A stretch of 64,000 bases of DNA from Prorocentrum cordatum (lineage: Eukaryota > Sar > Dinophyceae > Prorocentrales > Prorocentraceae): assembly GCA_963575745.1 (NCBI GenBank), contig CAUYUJ010009435.1, positions 144,001-208,000 of the forward strand, written 5' to 3'. A program made the translations under genes and the position numbers. The notes beneath the pieces are model-generated. The model worked only from the letters and a program-made list of their open reading frames with translations. It was not told the origin of the DNA and made no database searches. Position 1 is the first letter of the stretch. Each line of letters opens with the position of its first letter. Of this stretch, positions 22,265 to 33,649 are shown in pieces.

Positions 22265-22700
22265 TTCGTCTGCGATAACCGGTCGCCTCAAGCGGGCTAT
22301 ACCATGGTAGCAGCGCCCGTGGGAATCCCGGATATGCGTACGGCGACTTCCACAGGGAGCAGGACGCCACCCAGGCGCTCGACATGCTGAATTACTCATA
22401 CATTGACGGGCGCGCGTGCCGCATCACACGGACCAGCACGAGGCCAACAAGCGCCAGAGCGGCACTGGAAGTACATACGTCGGCAGCTTGGACCACGGCA
22501 TCGACAACAACGCCCTGCACGACACCTTCAGCCTCTGCGGCAGGATCTGGACCTGCAAGGTCATGGCCGACTGGCTCTGAAGACACAGGGCTTCGGGGTC
22601 GTTCACTACGAGACCGAGGAGGCCACCAGGAAGGCCATCGCGCACGTCAACGGCGTGCGGATCGGCCAGAGGCTGGTCGTGGTGACTAGCTACCAGAACG
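22265..22700 (+). pseudogene. Poly(A)-binding-protein-like RRM pseudogene
   Basis: Three frame-shifted pieces together follow the RRM1-RRM2 junction of cytoplasmic poly(A)-binding protein. Piece one (about 22265-22430) reads AITGRLKRA and later NPGYAYGDF and QALDMLNYSYIDGRACRI, the end of RRM1. Piece two, in another frame (about 22445-22580), reads SGTGSTYVGSLDHGIDNNAL and then HDTFSLCGRI and CKVM, the start of RRM2; it ends at TGA. Piece three (about 22580-22690) reads KTQGFGVVHYETEEATRKAI and later NGVRIG, with the RNP1-like GFGVVHY. PABP binds poly(A) tails through such RRMs. At least two frameshifts and stops preclude function. The sequence then runs into the 12-bp minisatellite. An SL relic lies upstream on the same strand. 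Confidence 0.7.
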
Positions 22701-23335
22701 ATGCACCAGCATCGACCCCAGCATCGACGCCAGCACCGAAGCGAGCATCGGCGCCAGCATCGACTCTATCATCAAGACAACATCGATTCCAGCACTGTAG
22801 CCAGATTGCACTGCAGCATCGACACCAGCACCGACCCCTGCATCGAAACCAACAACGATGCCAGCATCGACACCAGCACCGACCCCAGCATCGACGCTAG
22901 CACTGCCGCAAGCGTCGACGCCAGCACTGCACTGATGCAAACATCGACGCCAGCATTGAAACCAGTGCTGACTCCAACACCGCCAACACCGACATCAGCA
23001 CCGACACCAACATCGACACCAGCAGCGGCACCAGCACTGCTAACAGCAGCGGCGCCAGCATCGACGCCAGTATCGAATGCAGCACTCGTTCCACAATCGG
23101 AACCAGCATCGGCGGCAGCAGAAATACCAGCACCGACTACAGCATCGAAGCCCGAAACCAGCACCGAAGCCAGCATTGACGCCAGCATCGAACTTAAGGT
23201 TAATTTTAGCAGCGGAGCCAGCAGAGACGTCAGCACCGATACATGCACCGACACCGACATCGAAACCAACACCAACGACAATATCGATGCCAGCACCGAA
23301 GCCGGCAAAGACGTCGGCATCGACATCATTAAATA
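22690..23335. repeat. 12-bp minisatellite field (GCCAGCATCGAC)
   Basis: Degenerate tandem 12-mer, consensus GCCAGCATCGAC with ACC/GCA/CCC variants. Since 12 is a multiple of three, the plus strand reads Ala-Ser-Thr-Pro, Gln-His-Arg or Ser-Ile-Asp-Ala repeats in its three frames, and the minus strand stays open too. It directly abuts the RRM pseudogene. Confidence 0.9.
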
Positions 23336-23359
23336 ACCCCGGCAAGCAAACAGTAACCC

Positions 23360-23475
23360 CCCCGGCGATATCGCTAGCACAGAAAATAAAATAAATAATT
23401 ATGTTGGGCGGCGCCCTCCGGCGATATCGTTAGCACATAAAAATAAAATAAAATGATTAATTAATTAATTTGCCC
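23360..23475. repeat. Twin GGCGATATCGYTAGCACA units with A-rich tails
   Basis: GGCGATATCGCTAGCACA starts at 23364 and GGCGATATCGTTAGCACA at 23420. Each is preceded by C-rich sequence and followed by AAAATAAAATAAA-like tails. Related copies (CGCGATATATTAGCACATTT and CGCGATATTTTAGCACATTT, then ATTAAAAATAGAATAAT-like tails) lie at 23942 and 25228. Confidence 0.65.
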
Positions 23476-23559
23476 CCCCCGGGCCCGAAGCTGGCGGCAA
23501 CGCGAGGCGACAGCCTGAAGAACCAACGCGCACGAACGCTTGCCAATGGGTTCCCGCCT

Positions 23560-24270
23560 TGCTAGAACACAGGGAAACTGACGCGCATCGGAAATCAAAG
23601 GTAAATCAAAAACGACAAACAATGAAATCACCGCAAGCAACTATACTTGAAAGGGCCACCCAAAGGAATCCCAGAGGAATCTCAGAAGGAAGCCCACGCA
23701 GAATCTCAAGGGATCCCTATTGGAAATTCAAAGTAATCTCAAAGGAACCCCACAGAAATCGCAAAGGGATCTCAGCGGCAGCTCAAACGAACCACGAAGG
23801 AATCTAAGGAATCTGGAAAACGCGGGCTCGCGTGGACATAAGCAAACCCTCTTGCGGCCGCAATGGGGAAATTGATTCTTTCACGGGGTCCTATGGGAGA
23901 GTCCACGGAAGGATATCGCAGACGGATTCCGCGAACCCCCCCGCGATATATTAGCACATTTATTGAAAATAGAATAATCCACAGGCTCGGGAGGTCGATG
24001 TGATGCTCCCTTCAGGGATTGTCGAAGGAATGTCAGAGGAACTTGAAAGAACACCCAAAGGAATCCCATAAGAATATCACAAGGAATCCCACGCATGATA
24101 TCGAAGGAACCAATGGAAGTTCAAAGCAATCTCAAAGGAGCCCAACAGAAATCGCAAAGGCATCTCAGCGGCAGCTCAAACGAACCACAAAGGAATCTAA
24201 GGAATTTGGAAAACGCGGGCTCGCGTGGACATAAGCAATCCCTATTGCGACCGCACTAAGGAAATTGATT
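23560..24270. repeat. AAGGAATC family with an internal ~280-bp duplication
   Basis: Short-period (about 10-11 bp) reiteration of AAGGAATCCC/CAAAGGAATCTC. A longer unit is also duplicated. Unit A is continuous at 23722 to about 24005. Unit B is split into 24115-24270 and 25168-25292, with the 889-bp element inserted between the halves. Shared stretches include GAAATCGCAAAGG, CTCAGCGGCAGCTCAAACGA, CGCGGGCTCGCGTGGACATA and CCTATGGGAGAGTCCACGGA. Confidence 0.8.
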
Positions 24271-24274
24271 ATTT

Positions 24275-25163
24275 AATCGCTTCGCTCATTCCGCCGGCCC
24301 ATACAGTCTCATGTCTGCCGTTTGCCCGAGGGCCTGGTGTCAATGCGGCGCTTTGGGGGTTCCTGGGGCCGCTTGGGGGACTCCTGGGGCGCTCGGGGGG
24401 GCATTTGGGGGGCCTCCTGGGGCCGCTTGGGGGACTCTTGGGGGCCTCCTGAGGGCCCCGTGGGGGCCTCTTGGGGCCTCTTAGGGGCCTCGTAGGGGCT
24501 TCTTAGGGCCGAGGGCTCGAAATGTTGTTTCGTGTTCCCTCTCTGGGGCCCCTTTGGGGGCGTTCTTGGGGCCCTCTTGGACCGTTTTGGAGGCTTCTTG
24601 GGCCGTCTTCGAGCCCTCTTGGGCCATCTTGGGGCCCTCTTGGGTGCCTCTTGGGCCCTCTTGGGGCGATCTTGGGGGCCTCTTGGGCCGTCTTGGGGCG
24701 TCGGGAAGCCGAAAAGGTGGAAGCTCCAAAATCTCTCAAAAACCTATGGAAAAACAATGATTTTTGCCTCCGGGGGCCCTATTGGGAGTGCTCTTGGAGG
24801 CCTCTTGGGGCGTCTGGGGGCTATCTTGGGCGTCTTGGAGCGATCTTGTGGCATGTCGGACCCCTCGTGTACCATCTTGGGGGCCTCTTGGGGGCCTCTT
24901 GGCCTTTCTTGGGGCTCTCGGGGACGTCTCGGAGCCCTGTTGGTGCGCTCATGGAGCGCTCGGGGGGACCCGGCCGGGACCCGGCCGGGACCCGGCCGGG
25001 ACCCGGCCGGGACCCGGCCGGGGACCGGCCGGGGACCGGCCGGGACCTGGTCGGGGTACTTTTCGTCCGGGGACCCCCAGGGGCCGCCCCGCGCGCGCGA
25101 ACTAGAAAATTGTTAACCAGTTACCGGAGATCTTAGCACGCCTCTGGCCCGTTGGGCCGGCGA
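24275..25163 (+). mobile_element. 889-bp non-coding element, copy 1
   Basis: The interval from AATCGCTTCGCTC to GGGCCGGCGA is repeated in inverse orientation at 35950-36827. I found no difference between the copies apart from one extra 11-bp GGGGACCGGCC unit here. It is flanked by ATTT on both sides (24271-24274 and 25164-25167). The inverted motif CGCCGGCCCA lies at its right end and ~17 bp inside its left end. Internally it is mostly CCTCTTGGGG-type short-period repeat, plus an 11-bp GGGACCCGGCC array (24965-25050). No protein is recognisable. It behaves like a non-autonomous mobile unit. Confidence 0.7.
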
Positions 25164-25167
25164 ATTT

Positions 25168-25720
25168 CAGGGGATCCTATGGGAGAGTCCACGGAGAGAT
25201 TTCGCAGACGCATTCCGCGAACCCCCCCGCGATATTTTAGCACATTTATTAAAAATAGAATAATCCACCGGCCCCGGATGTCGATGTGATGCTCTCTTAA
25301 GCAATGGGGCATCAAAGGGATATGACCGGAGCCTCAAGGGACCCCCAGAATAACATCAAAGGAACACCAGAGGAGTCTCGAAGGAGTCCCAAACTAATCA
25401 CAATGGAAACGGCAAGGAATCTCAAAAGAAGCCAATCGGAGTATCAGAGGAATCTCTGAGGAATCTCACAGAAACGCACAGAATCACAGGAAGCGACTCT
25501 GGGCAAGTGTGCCTTGTCGCTGGGCTCTGGACTACAAGGGGACCGGGCATTCAGAGGCTTGTGGAGGCCTTTCTGGATGCCTCCCGGGAACCTCCGGGGA
25601 CCTCCCCTCCGCGGACCTCTGGTGACCTGCGGGGGATATCGCTTCCGCCCCGGCCCCAGTGCCGGAAGCGTTATAACTTCCTCTGATGAGGGGGGGGGGG
25701 AGGGGGGTTTACTGATTGCT
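25168..25720. other. Second half of unit B, then AAGGAATC-like sequence
   Basis: 25168-25292 continues duplicated unit B after the 889-bp element, including the CGCGATATTTTAGCACATTT motif. 25300-25480 again reiterates GGAATCTCA/GGAGTCCCA words. No gene was recognised. Confidence 0.55.
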
Positions 25721-25724
25721 TCCC

Positions 25725-28545
25725 AGCATCGATCGACGCCACCGTCAAAGAAAGCATCGGCTTCAGCATCAGAGCCAGCATCGACGTCAGTATGGACATC
25801 AGCATTAACTCTTGCATCCACGGCAACCATGACGCCAGCATCGACACGAGCAACAAAGACATCATTGACACCAGCATCGGAACCAACGTTCCCGACACCA
25901 TCAAAACCAGCACCGGCCCCAGCACCATCGCCAGCACTGACGCCAGCAACGATGCCAGCATCGACCCAGCATCGGCACCAGCATCGAAGACAGCACCGAC
26001 CAGTAATGACCCCAACATCGACCTCCGCACCGGCGCCACCATCAACTCCAGCATCAACGCCGGCATCGCAGAATGCACTGACTCCAGCACCGGAGCAAGC
26101 ATCTACGTCATCGCTAAGAACAGCATCGACTCCAGCACCGACGCCAGCATCGACCATAGCAGCATAGTAACGCAGACAGCACTGACTCTGCCATTGGAGG
26201 CAGCAGCGACGTCAGTATGGACCAGGACTGACTCCAACAACACAGCCATCAATGACGACAGCATCGCTTCCCGTATCGGTGCCAGCACCGAGGGCAGTTT
26301 TGATCCTAGTCTCGAAGCAATTCTTGACACCAGCACTGATCACAGCATCAACGCCAGTACCAAAGCCAGCACTGACGCCAGCATCGACTCCAGCATCGGC
26401 ACCAGCACCGAAATCAGTAGTGACGCCAGTATCGCAGCCAGCACCGACTCCAGCACCGACACCAGTAACGACCCCAGCATCGACGCCAGCACCGACGCCA
26501 CCATCAACCCGAGCGCCAACGTCAGCATCGAAGACAGCACTGACTCCAGCACCAGAGCCAGCATCTACGTCATCACAAACACCAGCATCGACTCCAGTAC
26601 CGACGCCAGCACCTCCGCCAGCATCGACACCAGCACCGACCCCAGCATCGCAGACAGCATTGACTCCACCACTAGGGCCAGCAGCGACGTCAGTATCGAC
26701 ACTAGCACTGACTCCAGCATCAAAGCCATCAATGACGCCAGCATCGACGCGAAGCCAGAATCGACGCCAGCACCAGCACCGAAGACAGAATCGACTCCAG
26801 CGCAGGAATCTGCATCGACGTCTGCACGAACGCCAGCATCGACCCCAGCGTCGAAACCACCACCGACCCCAGCATCGAAACAAGCACTCACGACAATATC
26901 GACGCCAGCAACCGCGCCAGCTTCAATGCCAACATCGAACCCCACAGCGACGCCAGCATCGTCTACAGGGCTGACCTCAGCACTGGCGCCAGCAGTCGCA
27001 CCATCATCGAGGACAGCTTCGAGCCCAGCAACGGTGCAAGCGCCGACGTCAACATCGACACCAGCACTACCCCCAATATCAAGGTCAGCATTGACGCTAG
27101 CACAAACAACAATACCGGAGACGACATCGACGAATTAAATTATCGGAACCAGCATCGACACCAGCATCGACACTGGTATCGACTCTAGCAACGAAGCCAG
27201 CACTGACGCCAGCACCGACGTCAGCATCGAAACCAGCATCGACACCAGCAACGGCACCAGTCCCGAAGACAGTAGTGACCCGAGTACGGCAGACAGCCCT
27301 AGCGTCAACATCGACGCCTTTGCCGACCCCAGCATCGACACCAGTTCCGACCCCATCATCGATCCCAACATCAGCGCCAGCAGCGAATACGGCAGTGACT
27401 CCAGCACTGGAGCCAGCATTACATCATCGGCAACGCCAACATCGACTCCAGTCTCAACGCCAGTACCCACTCAGTACCGACCCCCGAATCGACGCTAGCA
27501 TCCAAGGCAGAATTGAATCCAGCATTGGAGCCAGCAGCGACGCCAGCAAAGACACCAGTGCTCAGTCCAGCATCCCAGACAGCAATCACGCCAGCATCGA
27601 TGTCAGTATCGAAGGCTACGTTCACCCAAGTCTCGCAGCCAGCATCGACGTCATCATCGACATCAGCACCGACTCCAACATCGACGCCGACACTATCGCC
27701 ATTATCGACGCCAGCATCGACTCAAACACCGAAGACAGCGCCGACTCCAGCACAGGAGCCTACATCGACGTCCGCACCTATGCCAGCATCGACCCCAGCA
27801 TCGACGCGAGCAACGACGCCAGCATCGGCAGCAGTACTGAAGACAGTAGTGACCTCATTGCCCCAGCTAGCACCGACGTCAGCATCGACCCCAGCATCAG
27901 CCCCAGCAACAACGCTATCATCGAAGACAGCACTGACTGCAGCATCAGAGCCAGCATCTACGTCATCACCAGTACCAGCATTGACGCCAGCCCCATCGAT
28001 CCCCGCATCGACGCTAGCATCGAAGACTGCACTCACTCCAGCATCCACCCCATCCCAGCACGGCGCCTGAACAAAATGGGATCCCCTGGCCCCTACCAAG
28101 GCGACGTGGGCTTGGAACCAGCAGCGATGTCCCTACCGACGCAGGCACTGGCTCCAGCAGCGAAGCCACCGATGACGCCAAGAACGACACCAGCATCGAT
28201 GCCATCATCGAAGGCATCGTTTATCGCAGCTTGAAGCTAGTATCGACGGCAGCATCGACACCCGCACTGACTCCAACATCGACGCCAATACTAACGCCAA
28301 CATCGACGCCAGCATCGACACCAGCACCGAAGACAACATCGATTCCAACACAGTAGCCTGCATCGACGTCTGCACCGACGCTGGCACACACGCCACCATC
28401 GAGCCCAGCATCAACGCCGGCACCGACGCCAATACCGACGCTCGTATCGAGGACAGGATCGGCTCCCGCCACGACAGCATCGACACCACCACCAAATTCA
28501 GCATCGAAACCGACCCTCACAACAGCCTCGAAACCAGCCCTCCTA
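25725..28545. repeat. Large 12-bp minisatellite field (GCCAGCATCGAC)
   Basis: About 2.8 kb of the same degenerate 12-mer as at 22690-23335. It is interrupted around 28060-28135 and in places alternates CAGCATCGAC with CAGCACCGAC. Frames of 448 and 319 codons on the plus strand encode Ser-Ile-Asp-Ala-Ser-Thr-Asp repeats. All other frames are similarly open, so I do not annotate a protein. Confidence 0.9.
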
Positions 28546-29829
28546 CGCGCCCATCGACACACACACCATGACTGCGAGAGGCGTGGCTCGCCGACCATCC
28601 ACACGACGTCATACCCGACGTTCCCGCCGACGCCCCGTCTGACACCTTCCCCGACTCCCTCCTCGACGCCCCATTCCGCGCTTCACTCGGCGCCCCACCT
28701 AGCGACCAATAGCAGCGCCACGGGAACAATGATTGTGACCGGCAGCAGCACCACGCCCCGCTCTTACCCCATAGACCCACATGGCTTCCGCGCCTGGCAC
28801 GACTGCTGGCCCCCGACGCTCCACATCGACGGACGAGCAGCAGTACCAGGGGCTGCGGCCAGCAGCACCATAACGAGCGCCACGACGGCGAGAAAGAACA
28901 TCACTACCGAGACCTCCACCAACACCACCACCGAGACCTCGACCGCGACCAGCAGAATCGCAACCCGCACCGCGATCGTGACCAACGGGACCACTACCAC
29001 CACGGCTGCGACCGGCACACCACGACGCCCTACTCCGCGCCCCACCCAACGCCCAACCCAACGACCAGCAGCAGCACCACGTGTACTACGATTCCGACCA
29101 GCAGCAGCGCCACGACTGCTTTCAGCAACACTGCCACCAAGGCGGAGACCAGCACTACCACAAGGACTGCGACCAGCAGCGCCGCAGCGTGCACCGCGCC
29201 TGCGACGGCCAGCATCACAACCTAGACTGCAACCACCAGCAGCATCATGACGCCAATGCTGTGACTAGCAGCATCACCACGACCCCACGACCGCAAGAGC
29301 AACCAGCAACACCACGACTGCCACCTGCACCCTGCCCACCTGCCCTCGCCCTTGGGCCGTGCGGCTCACGGCTCCCCCAGGCGAGAACGAGGCCCCCACT
29401 CACACAGTGAGGGGCCTCAGAGCGGCACAAGGCTGCGCGGCATGCCCGGCAGCACCCTTCCGCCGACCCCGACGCGAACCTGGCAGCCCCCTCGACCCAC
29501 GCCCTCCCAGCACCCACCCACGACTCACCACCACCACCACCACTACGTTCGCGCCACCTCCCCCAACGGCCACCTCCTGCACCCGGACCACGGCGCCGGC
29601 GCCACCATCGCCGTCGCCCCCCTCGAGGGGGAGCGTGCCGCCCTCCCATTTGGACGCCCAAACTGGCTACGGAGAAACGGCCGCTGTTGGGCAGACCCCC
29701 CCCACCAGGGGGCGTCGCTGCGCCATGCCATGTCAGGCTACGCGTCCTCATTTCCACGCTTCCGCGCTTCGTTTTTTCTGAAAATGCTGCTCTCGCTGAA
29801 TGGCTGGCCTTCTGTTCGAGCTACCACTC
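28546..29829. other. Degenerate CGACGCC/CACCACGAC-rich region, no gene recognised
   Basis: Starts as further-decayed minisatellite and becomes ACCAGCAGCACCACGAC-like reiterations (28730-29300). Overlapping frames on both strands are Thr/Ala/Pro-rich with no domain. Confidence 0.4.
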
Positions 29830-29925
29830 GTTCCGAATCGTGCTCCCGCTGCAGCGCTGGCATCATTTCCGCGCTTCCGCTCGTTCCGAATCGTGCTCCC
29901 GCTGCAGCGCTGGCGTCATTATTTC
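29830..29925. repeat. Tandem duplication of ~55 bp
   Basis: TTCCGAATCGTGCTCCCGCT and then GCAGCGCTGGC occur at about 29830 and again at about 29886, separated by TTTCCGCGCTTCCGCTCG. Confidence 0.8.
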
Positions 29926-30749
29926 CAGTGTCATGCCACGGCATGGTTTTCGGTCCTTCCAAGTAGGCCCCAAAATCTAAAAAAATGCCTCCCGAAGAAA
30001 CCATCGGAAGTGATTGCACATTCGGTGCCGATTGTTTTATTTGTTGGGCCGCAGACGCCCCCCCCTTCATTTTAAGGCGCCGCCACGCCATGCTACGTCA
30101 TGCCACGCGCAAAATATTCAGCACCATGCTATGCCATGCAGCGCTATGCCATGCTGCGACATCCGATTGTGCGAATGGGGAGGAGATCTGCGCCATGGCA
30201 AGGGATGGCAGGAAGGGGTACAGTCGGACTTGATTGGAGAGGACACGCGAGAAGACACAAGACCCTCCCGAGGGCCACGCTGCCACAGAAATGCAGGAGG
30301 CATGGGTCGCAAGACACAGGACACGAGGGTACCCCTGATCTGGCAGGGTCGACCTACTAATCCGGGCCACCTGTATGAAGGGGCCCCAGGACACAGACAT
30401 AAAAACACACAAATAAAATGATTCCCCATATTTTCCCATATTTTCTGGGTTTTTGTCTTCCCCACCACTTCCCATAATTTCCCATATTTTCTGGGGAATT
30501 GACGATTCATTGTGTCTGTGTGTTTCTTTTCCTCCTGACTGTAGGACGTCAGATATGACGCGAGCGCACCCAGCTTGCCTCCCTCCCCTCTCCCTCCTCA
30601 CGTCGCCCTCCCTCCATGTCCCCCCCCCTCCCCGCGAGAGGGCGCGCGCGCGCGGGCGGGCGGGCGGCGGGCGCCGATGAGCTGCGTGCGGGCCGAGCCG
30701 TCGGGTGTCGCGGCCGGCGGGGGGGCCGCGGCCGTGACCTCCTGAGGGG
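29926..30749. other. No recognised gene; short reiterations
   Basis: Contains CATGCTATGCCATGC-type words (30085-30165) and CCCATATTTTC repeats in an AT-rich pocket (30420-30500), then a CG-rich run (30640-30720). Confidence 0.4.
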
Positions 30750-30756
30750 GGGCGGC

Positions 30757-31180
30757 TCCTCCTCCTCCTCCTCCTCCTCCTCCTCCTCCTCCTCCTCCTC
30801 CTCCTCCTCCTTCTCCTCCTCCTCCTCCTCCTCCTCCTCTTCCTCCTGCAGGAGTAGGAGGAAGTGGAGGAGGAGAAGGAGGTATGGGTAAAGGTAAAGG
30901 AGGAGGTCGATGACGATAACGACGACGACGACAAAGACGACGACGACGATCCGGCGACGACGACGATCCGGCGGCGACGACGATCCGACGATCCGACGAC
31001 GACGACGAGGGGAGAGGAGGAGGAAGGCAGGGAGGGAGTTCAGAATGGGAATGTGTTCTTCCTCCTCCTCCTCCTCCTCCTCCTCCTCCTCATCCTCCTC
31101 CTCCTCCTCCTCCTACATGCGGGGCGTTGTCTGATGTGGTTCCTCCTTTCCTCCTCCTCCTCCTCCTCCTCCTCATTCTC
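30757..31180. repeat. TCC and GACGAC triplet arrays
   Basis: TCC arrays at 30757-30845, 31055-31115 and 31143-31180, with a CGACGACGA tract at 30905-31010 between them. Confidence 0.9.
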
Positions 31181-31800
31181 CTAAGGACTGACATACAGGG
31201 AATGTGAAGAAAGAAGACCAAGATGATAAGCCTGACCATGAGAGGAAGAGTCGGGGAGTACGCAGCGACAGTTGACCCGTGCGGCGGCAGCTTCGTGTGG
31301 TAGCGTGGACAACAGGAAGGTTAAGGGTAGGTGCGAATTCAAGATTCGGCGGTGGAGCGCTGGACTGCGAGGGCCACTACCCGTTGGCATGGCCGCTTCT
31401 AATGGCCGCGGCCGCCCTGTTCCTTACCAGGAGGGGCGGCAGTGGAACGTGACCCCGTCCCCGGAAGTAACCACCCCATCCCCCTATCTCCTGGTGGCAG
31501 TGACCGCGGTCGGGCCGCGCACACTCGTCTTCAAACATTGCACATGGTTTGGCATGATGTAGGACTGTCAGGGCGCAAGTAATACGTTGATTGGCGGTGT
31601 TCAAGTCCCAGCAGTGGTATTCCTGGCACGATTCAGGATCGTCAAGACGCCACAGTAATGCTGTTTCGTGGCGTTGAAGTCCCAGGAGCGGTGTTCTGGC
31701 ACGGTTCATGATTTTCGAACAGTTGTCTTCCAACCGCACACTTCCCTCATCGAAAATGAACACATGTAGGGGCCTATGAAGAAAGAGTCTGGAGGGAGGA
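31181..31800. other. No gene recognised; imperfect ~80-bp duplication
   Basis: TTCAAGTCCCAGCAGTGGTA and then TTCCTGGCACGATTCA (about 31600-31636) is repeated with changes as TTGAAGTCCCAGGAGCGGTG and then TTCTGGCACGGTTCA (about 31674-31709). Confidence 0.45.
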
Positions 31801-31839
31801 CTTATTGCAACATAGATGCTGGGCCTTGGGCTTACACTG

Positions 31840-32100
31840 GCCCTCCTCCTCCTCCTCCTCCTCCGCCTCCTCCTCTCTTCTTCTTCTTGTTATTCTTCTT
31901 CTTCTGTTTCTCAGTGTTTCCTCCTCCTCCTCCTCCTCCTCCTCCTCCGCCTCCTCCTCCTCCTCATCCTCTTCATCCTCCCTCGCTGCCCCTCTGCCCC
32001 CCCCCCCCCGCTCCTCCTCGTCCTTCCCGCCCTCCGCCCCTCCTTCCATCAACGCCATCATCGCCCCCTCCTGCTCGTCGTCGTCTCCGCCATCCTTCTG
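31840..32100. repeat. TCC/TCT triplet arrays
   Basis: Pyrimidine triplet tract with interruptions and a C-run near 32000. Confidence 0.9.
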
Positions 32101-32204
32101 CGGATCCTCCCTCTCATTATCGCCCCATCCCCTGGCCAGCGGAACCTGGCCAGCGCCGACCCAAGAAATCGTCGCGCATCTCAACACGAAAATGGCTATA
32201 TGGC

Positions 32205-32305
32205 ACTATTTCTGGGCGAAGAGGTAGACCAGGGGCCAGGTACATTGGGGTTCGCGCATCATGTACGCCAGGTATTTCTGGGCGAAGAGGTAGACCAGGG
32301 GCGCA
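32205..32305. repeat. Tandem duplication of ~65 bp
   Basis: TATTTCTGGGCGAAGAGGTA and then GACCAGGGGC occur at about 32208 and again at about 32273. Confidence 0.85.
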
Positions 32306-32649
32306 AATGTACACTTGCGGAGCTCCTCTCCCCTCCCCCATCCCTGGATCCTCTGGTAACTGCATAACTGCTGGAACCCCCCACTACGGCACGCAGAGCA
32401 CGCCAGGGGCTGCGCTGAAGCCCCTCAAGAGGGTCCCAGCGCCAATCCAAGAAAAAAGAGCTCTGTTTCCCTCGAGACCTGTTTCCCACAGGACCCGTCA
32501 GCTTCATGGCAAATCTCTCCCCTGGCCCCCCCCACTCTCTGGCCTTGAGCGCGGGGAACAACTTCTTTAGCATGTCCACCAGCTCCCCTCGCGGCCGCCG
32601 GAGGGGAGCGCCGCGAGTGGGAGGGCACAGGCGTGGCGACTATCTCCTG

Positions 32650-32860
32650 GGAGGATGCTACGACTATAACGACGATGGTGATGATGATGGTTGTGATGAC
32701 GACATTAGCGCCGATCATGACGTTTGACGATGACGATAGCTTTGGCGATGACAACATTGACGATGATGGCATTGACGCTGACGGGACTAACGATGACGAT
32801 GACGACGGTGGTGACGATGACGAGTATGGCATTGACGCTGATGATGACGATGGACGGCGC
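32650..32860. repeat. GATGAC/GACGAT hexamer-like repeat
   Basis: Degenerate GATGATGAC, GACGATGAC and GGCATTGACG words. Frames read Asp/Thr/Met repeats. Confidence 0.75.
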
Positions 32861-32999
32861 CGAACCCTGCCCCAACTCCCCTCAGAAGTGCCGCACGGGG
32901 CGAATTCGATCTGCCAACTCGCTGCCAGCGGGGCTCGAAGACCACGAGCGGAGTGATCCTGCGCCTTACGCGGTAGCTCAGGCTCTGGCCTTTGTTGGA

Positions 33000-33649
33000 C
33001 ATCGGCCCCGATAGGGGAGCATCAGTGCATCCCCTCCTCAGGCTCCCCTTCCCTGGATGATCAAAAGGACAAACAATGCGACCGCCTTGTCCTTACACGG
33101 CAAGGCGGCCTCAGAGTCGCCCGGCAGTGCGAGCCCAATGGACCGCTGCAGCAGCGGTCCTGACGAATCGACCCTCGAGTTCCCCAGGGCTTGCCAAGAA
33201 AATACCGGCATCGGATTGCGACAATGTTTCGCCAACACGGCAGTACACGTACTCCCCCCACCTGTCCCCTTGATTGGTAAGGGGCGGAAGAACCGACCTC
33301 GCTTTCGACCACCCTCGTTTCCAAATAGTAACCAAGCAATGCCAACTTGCTCGCGAGGAGCGTGAGTGTGCCCGCCAATCCTCCCCAAACTCTCTGGCGC
33401 CTCCTGCCACTTCGCACTGCCGAGCCCCGCACTCAGAAACGTTGTCCTGAACGACGTCAAAGCCGCCACCGTGCCCCATGGCACGTTGAGGCGTGGTAGA
33501 ATGCCAGGTGTTGCCTGGCAGGGTCCCTGTAATCTTTTAAGGGCCCCCCCACCTCCTCGGGAAGCGCCTCGCTGCGTGCACTGGCCATGCTCCTTGGGGG
33601 TTCCTGGGCGGCCATGCCGCCTCCCTGGGGTTCTCCTAAGATTCCACAA
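33000..33649. other. Ambiguous open frames, no function recognised
   Basis: A minus-strand frame continues from 33949 to 33038, and a shorter plus-strand frame (33057-33365) overlaps it. Both have mixed composition, and I could not decide between them or find a domain. Confidence 0.25.

Noticed and set aside
24522-25136. Trp/Leu/Gly-rich 204-codon frame repeated at 36008-36580
   Set aside because: Conserved between copies only because the DNA is nearly identical; other frames and the opposite strand are equally conserved and open.
25444-28234. Ser-Ile-Asp-Ala and Ala-Gly-Val-Asp repeat proteins on both strands
   Set aside because: The 12-bp unit keeps most frames open, and no frame shows an independent domain or credible start.
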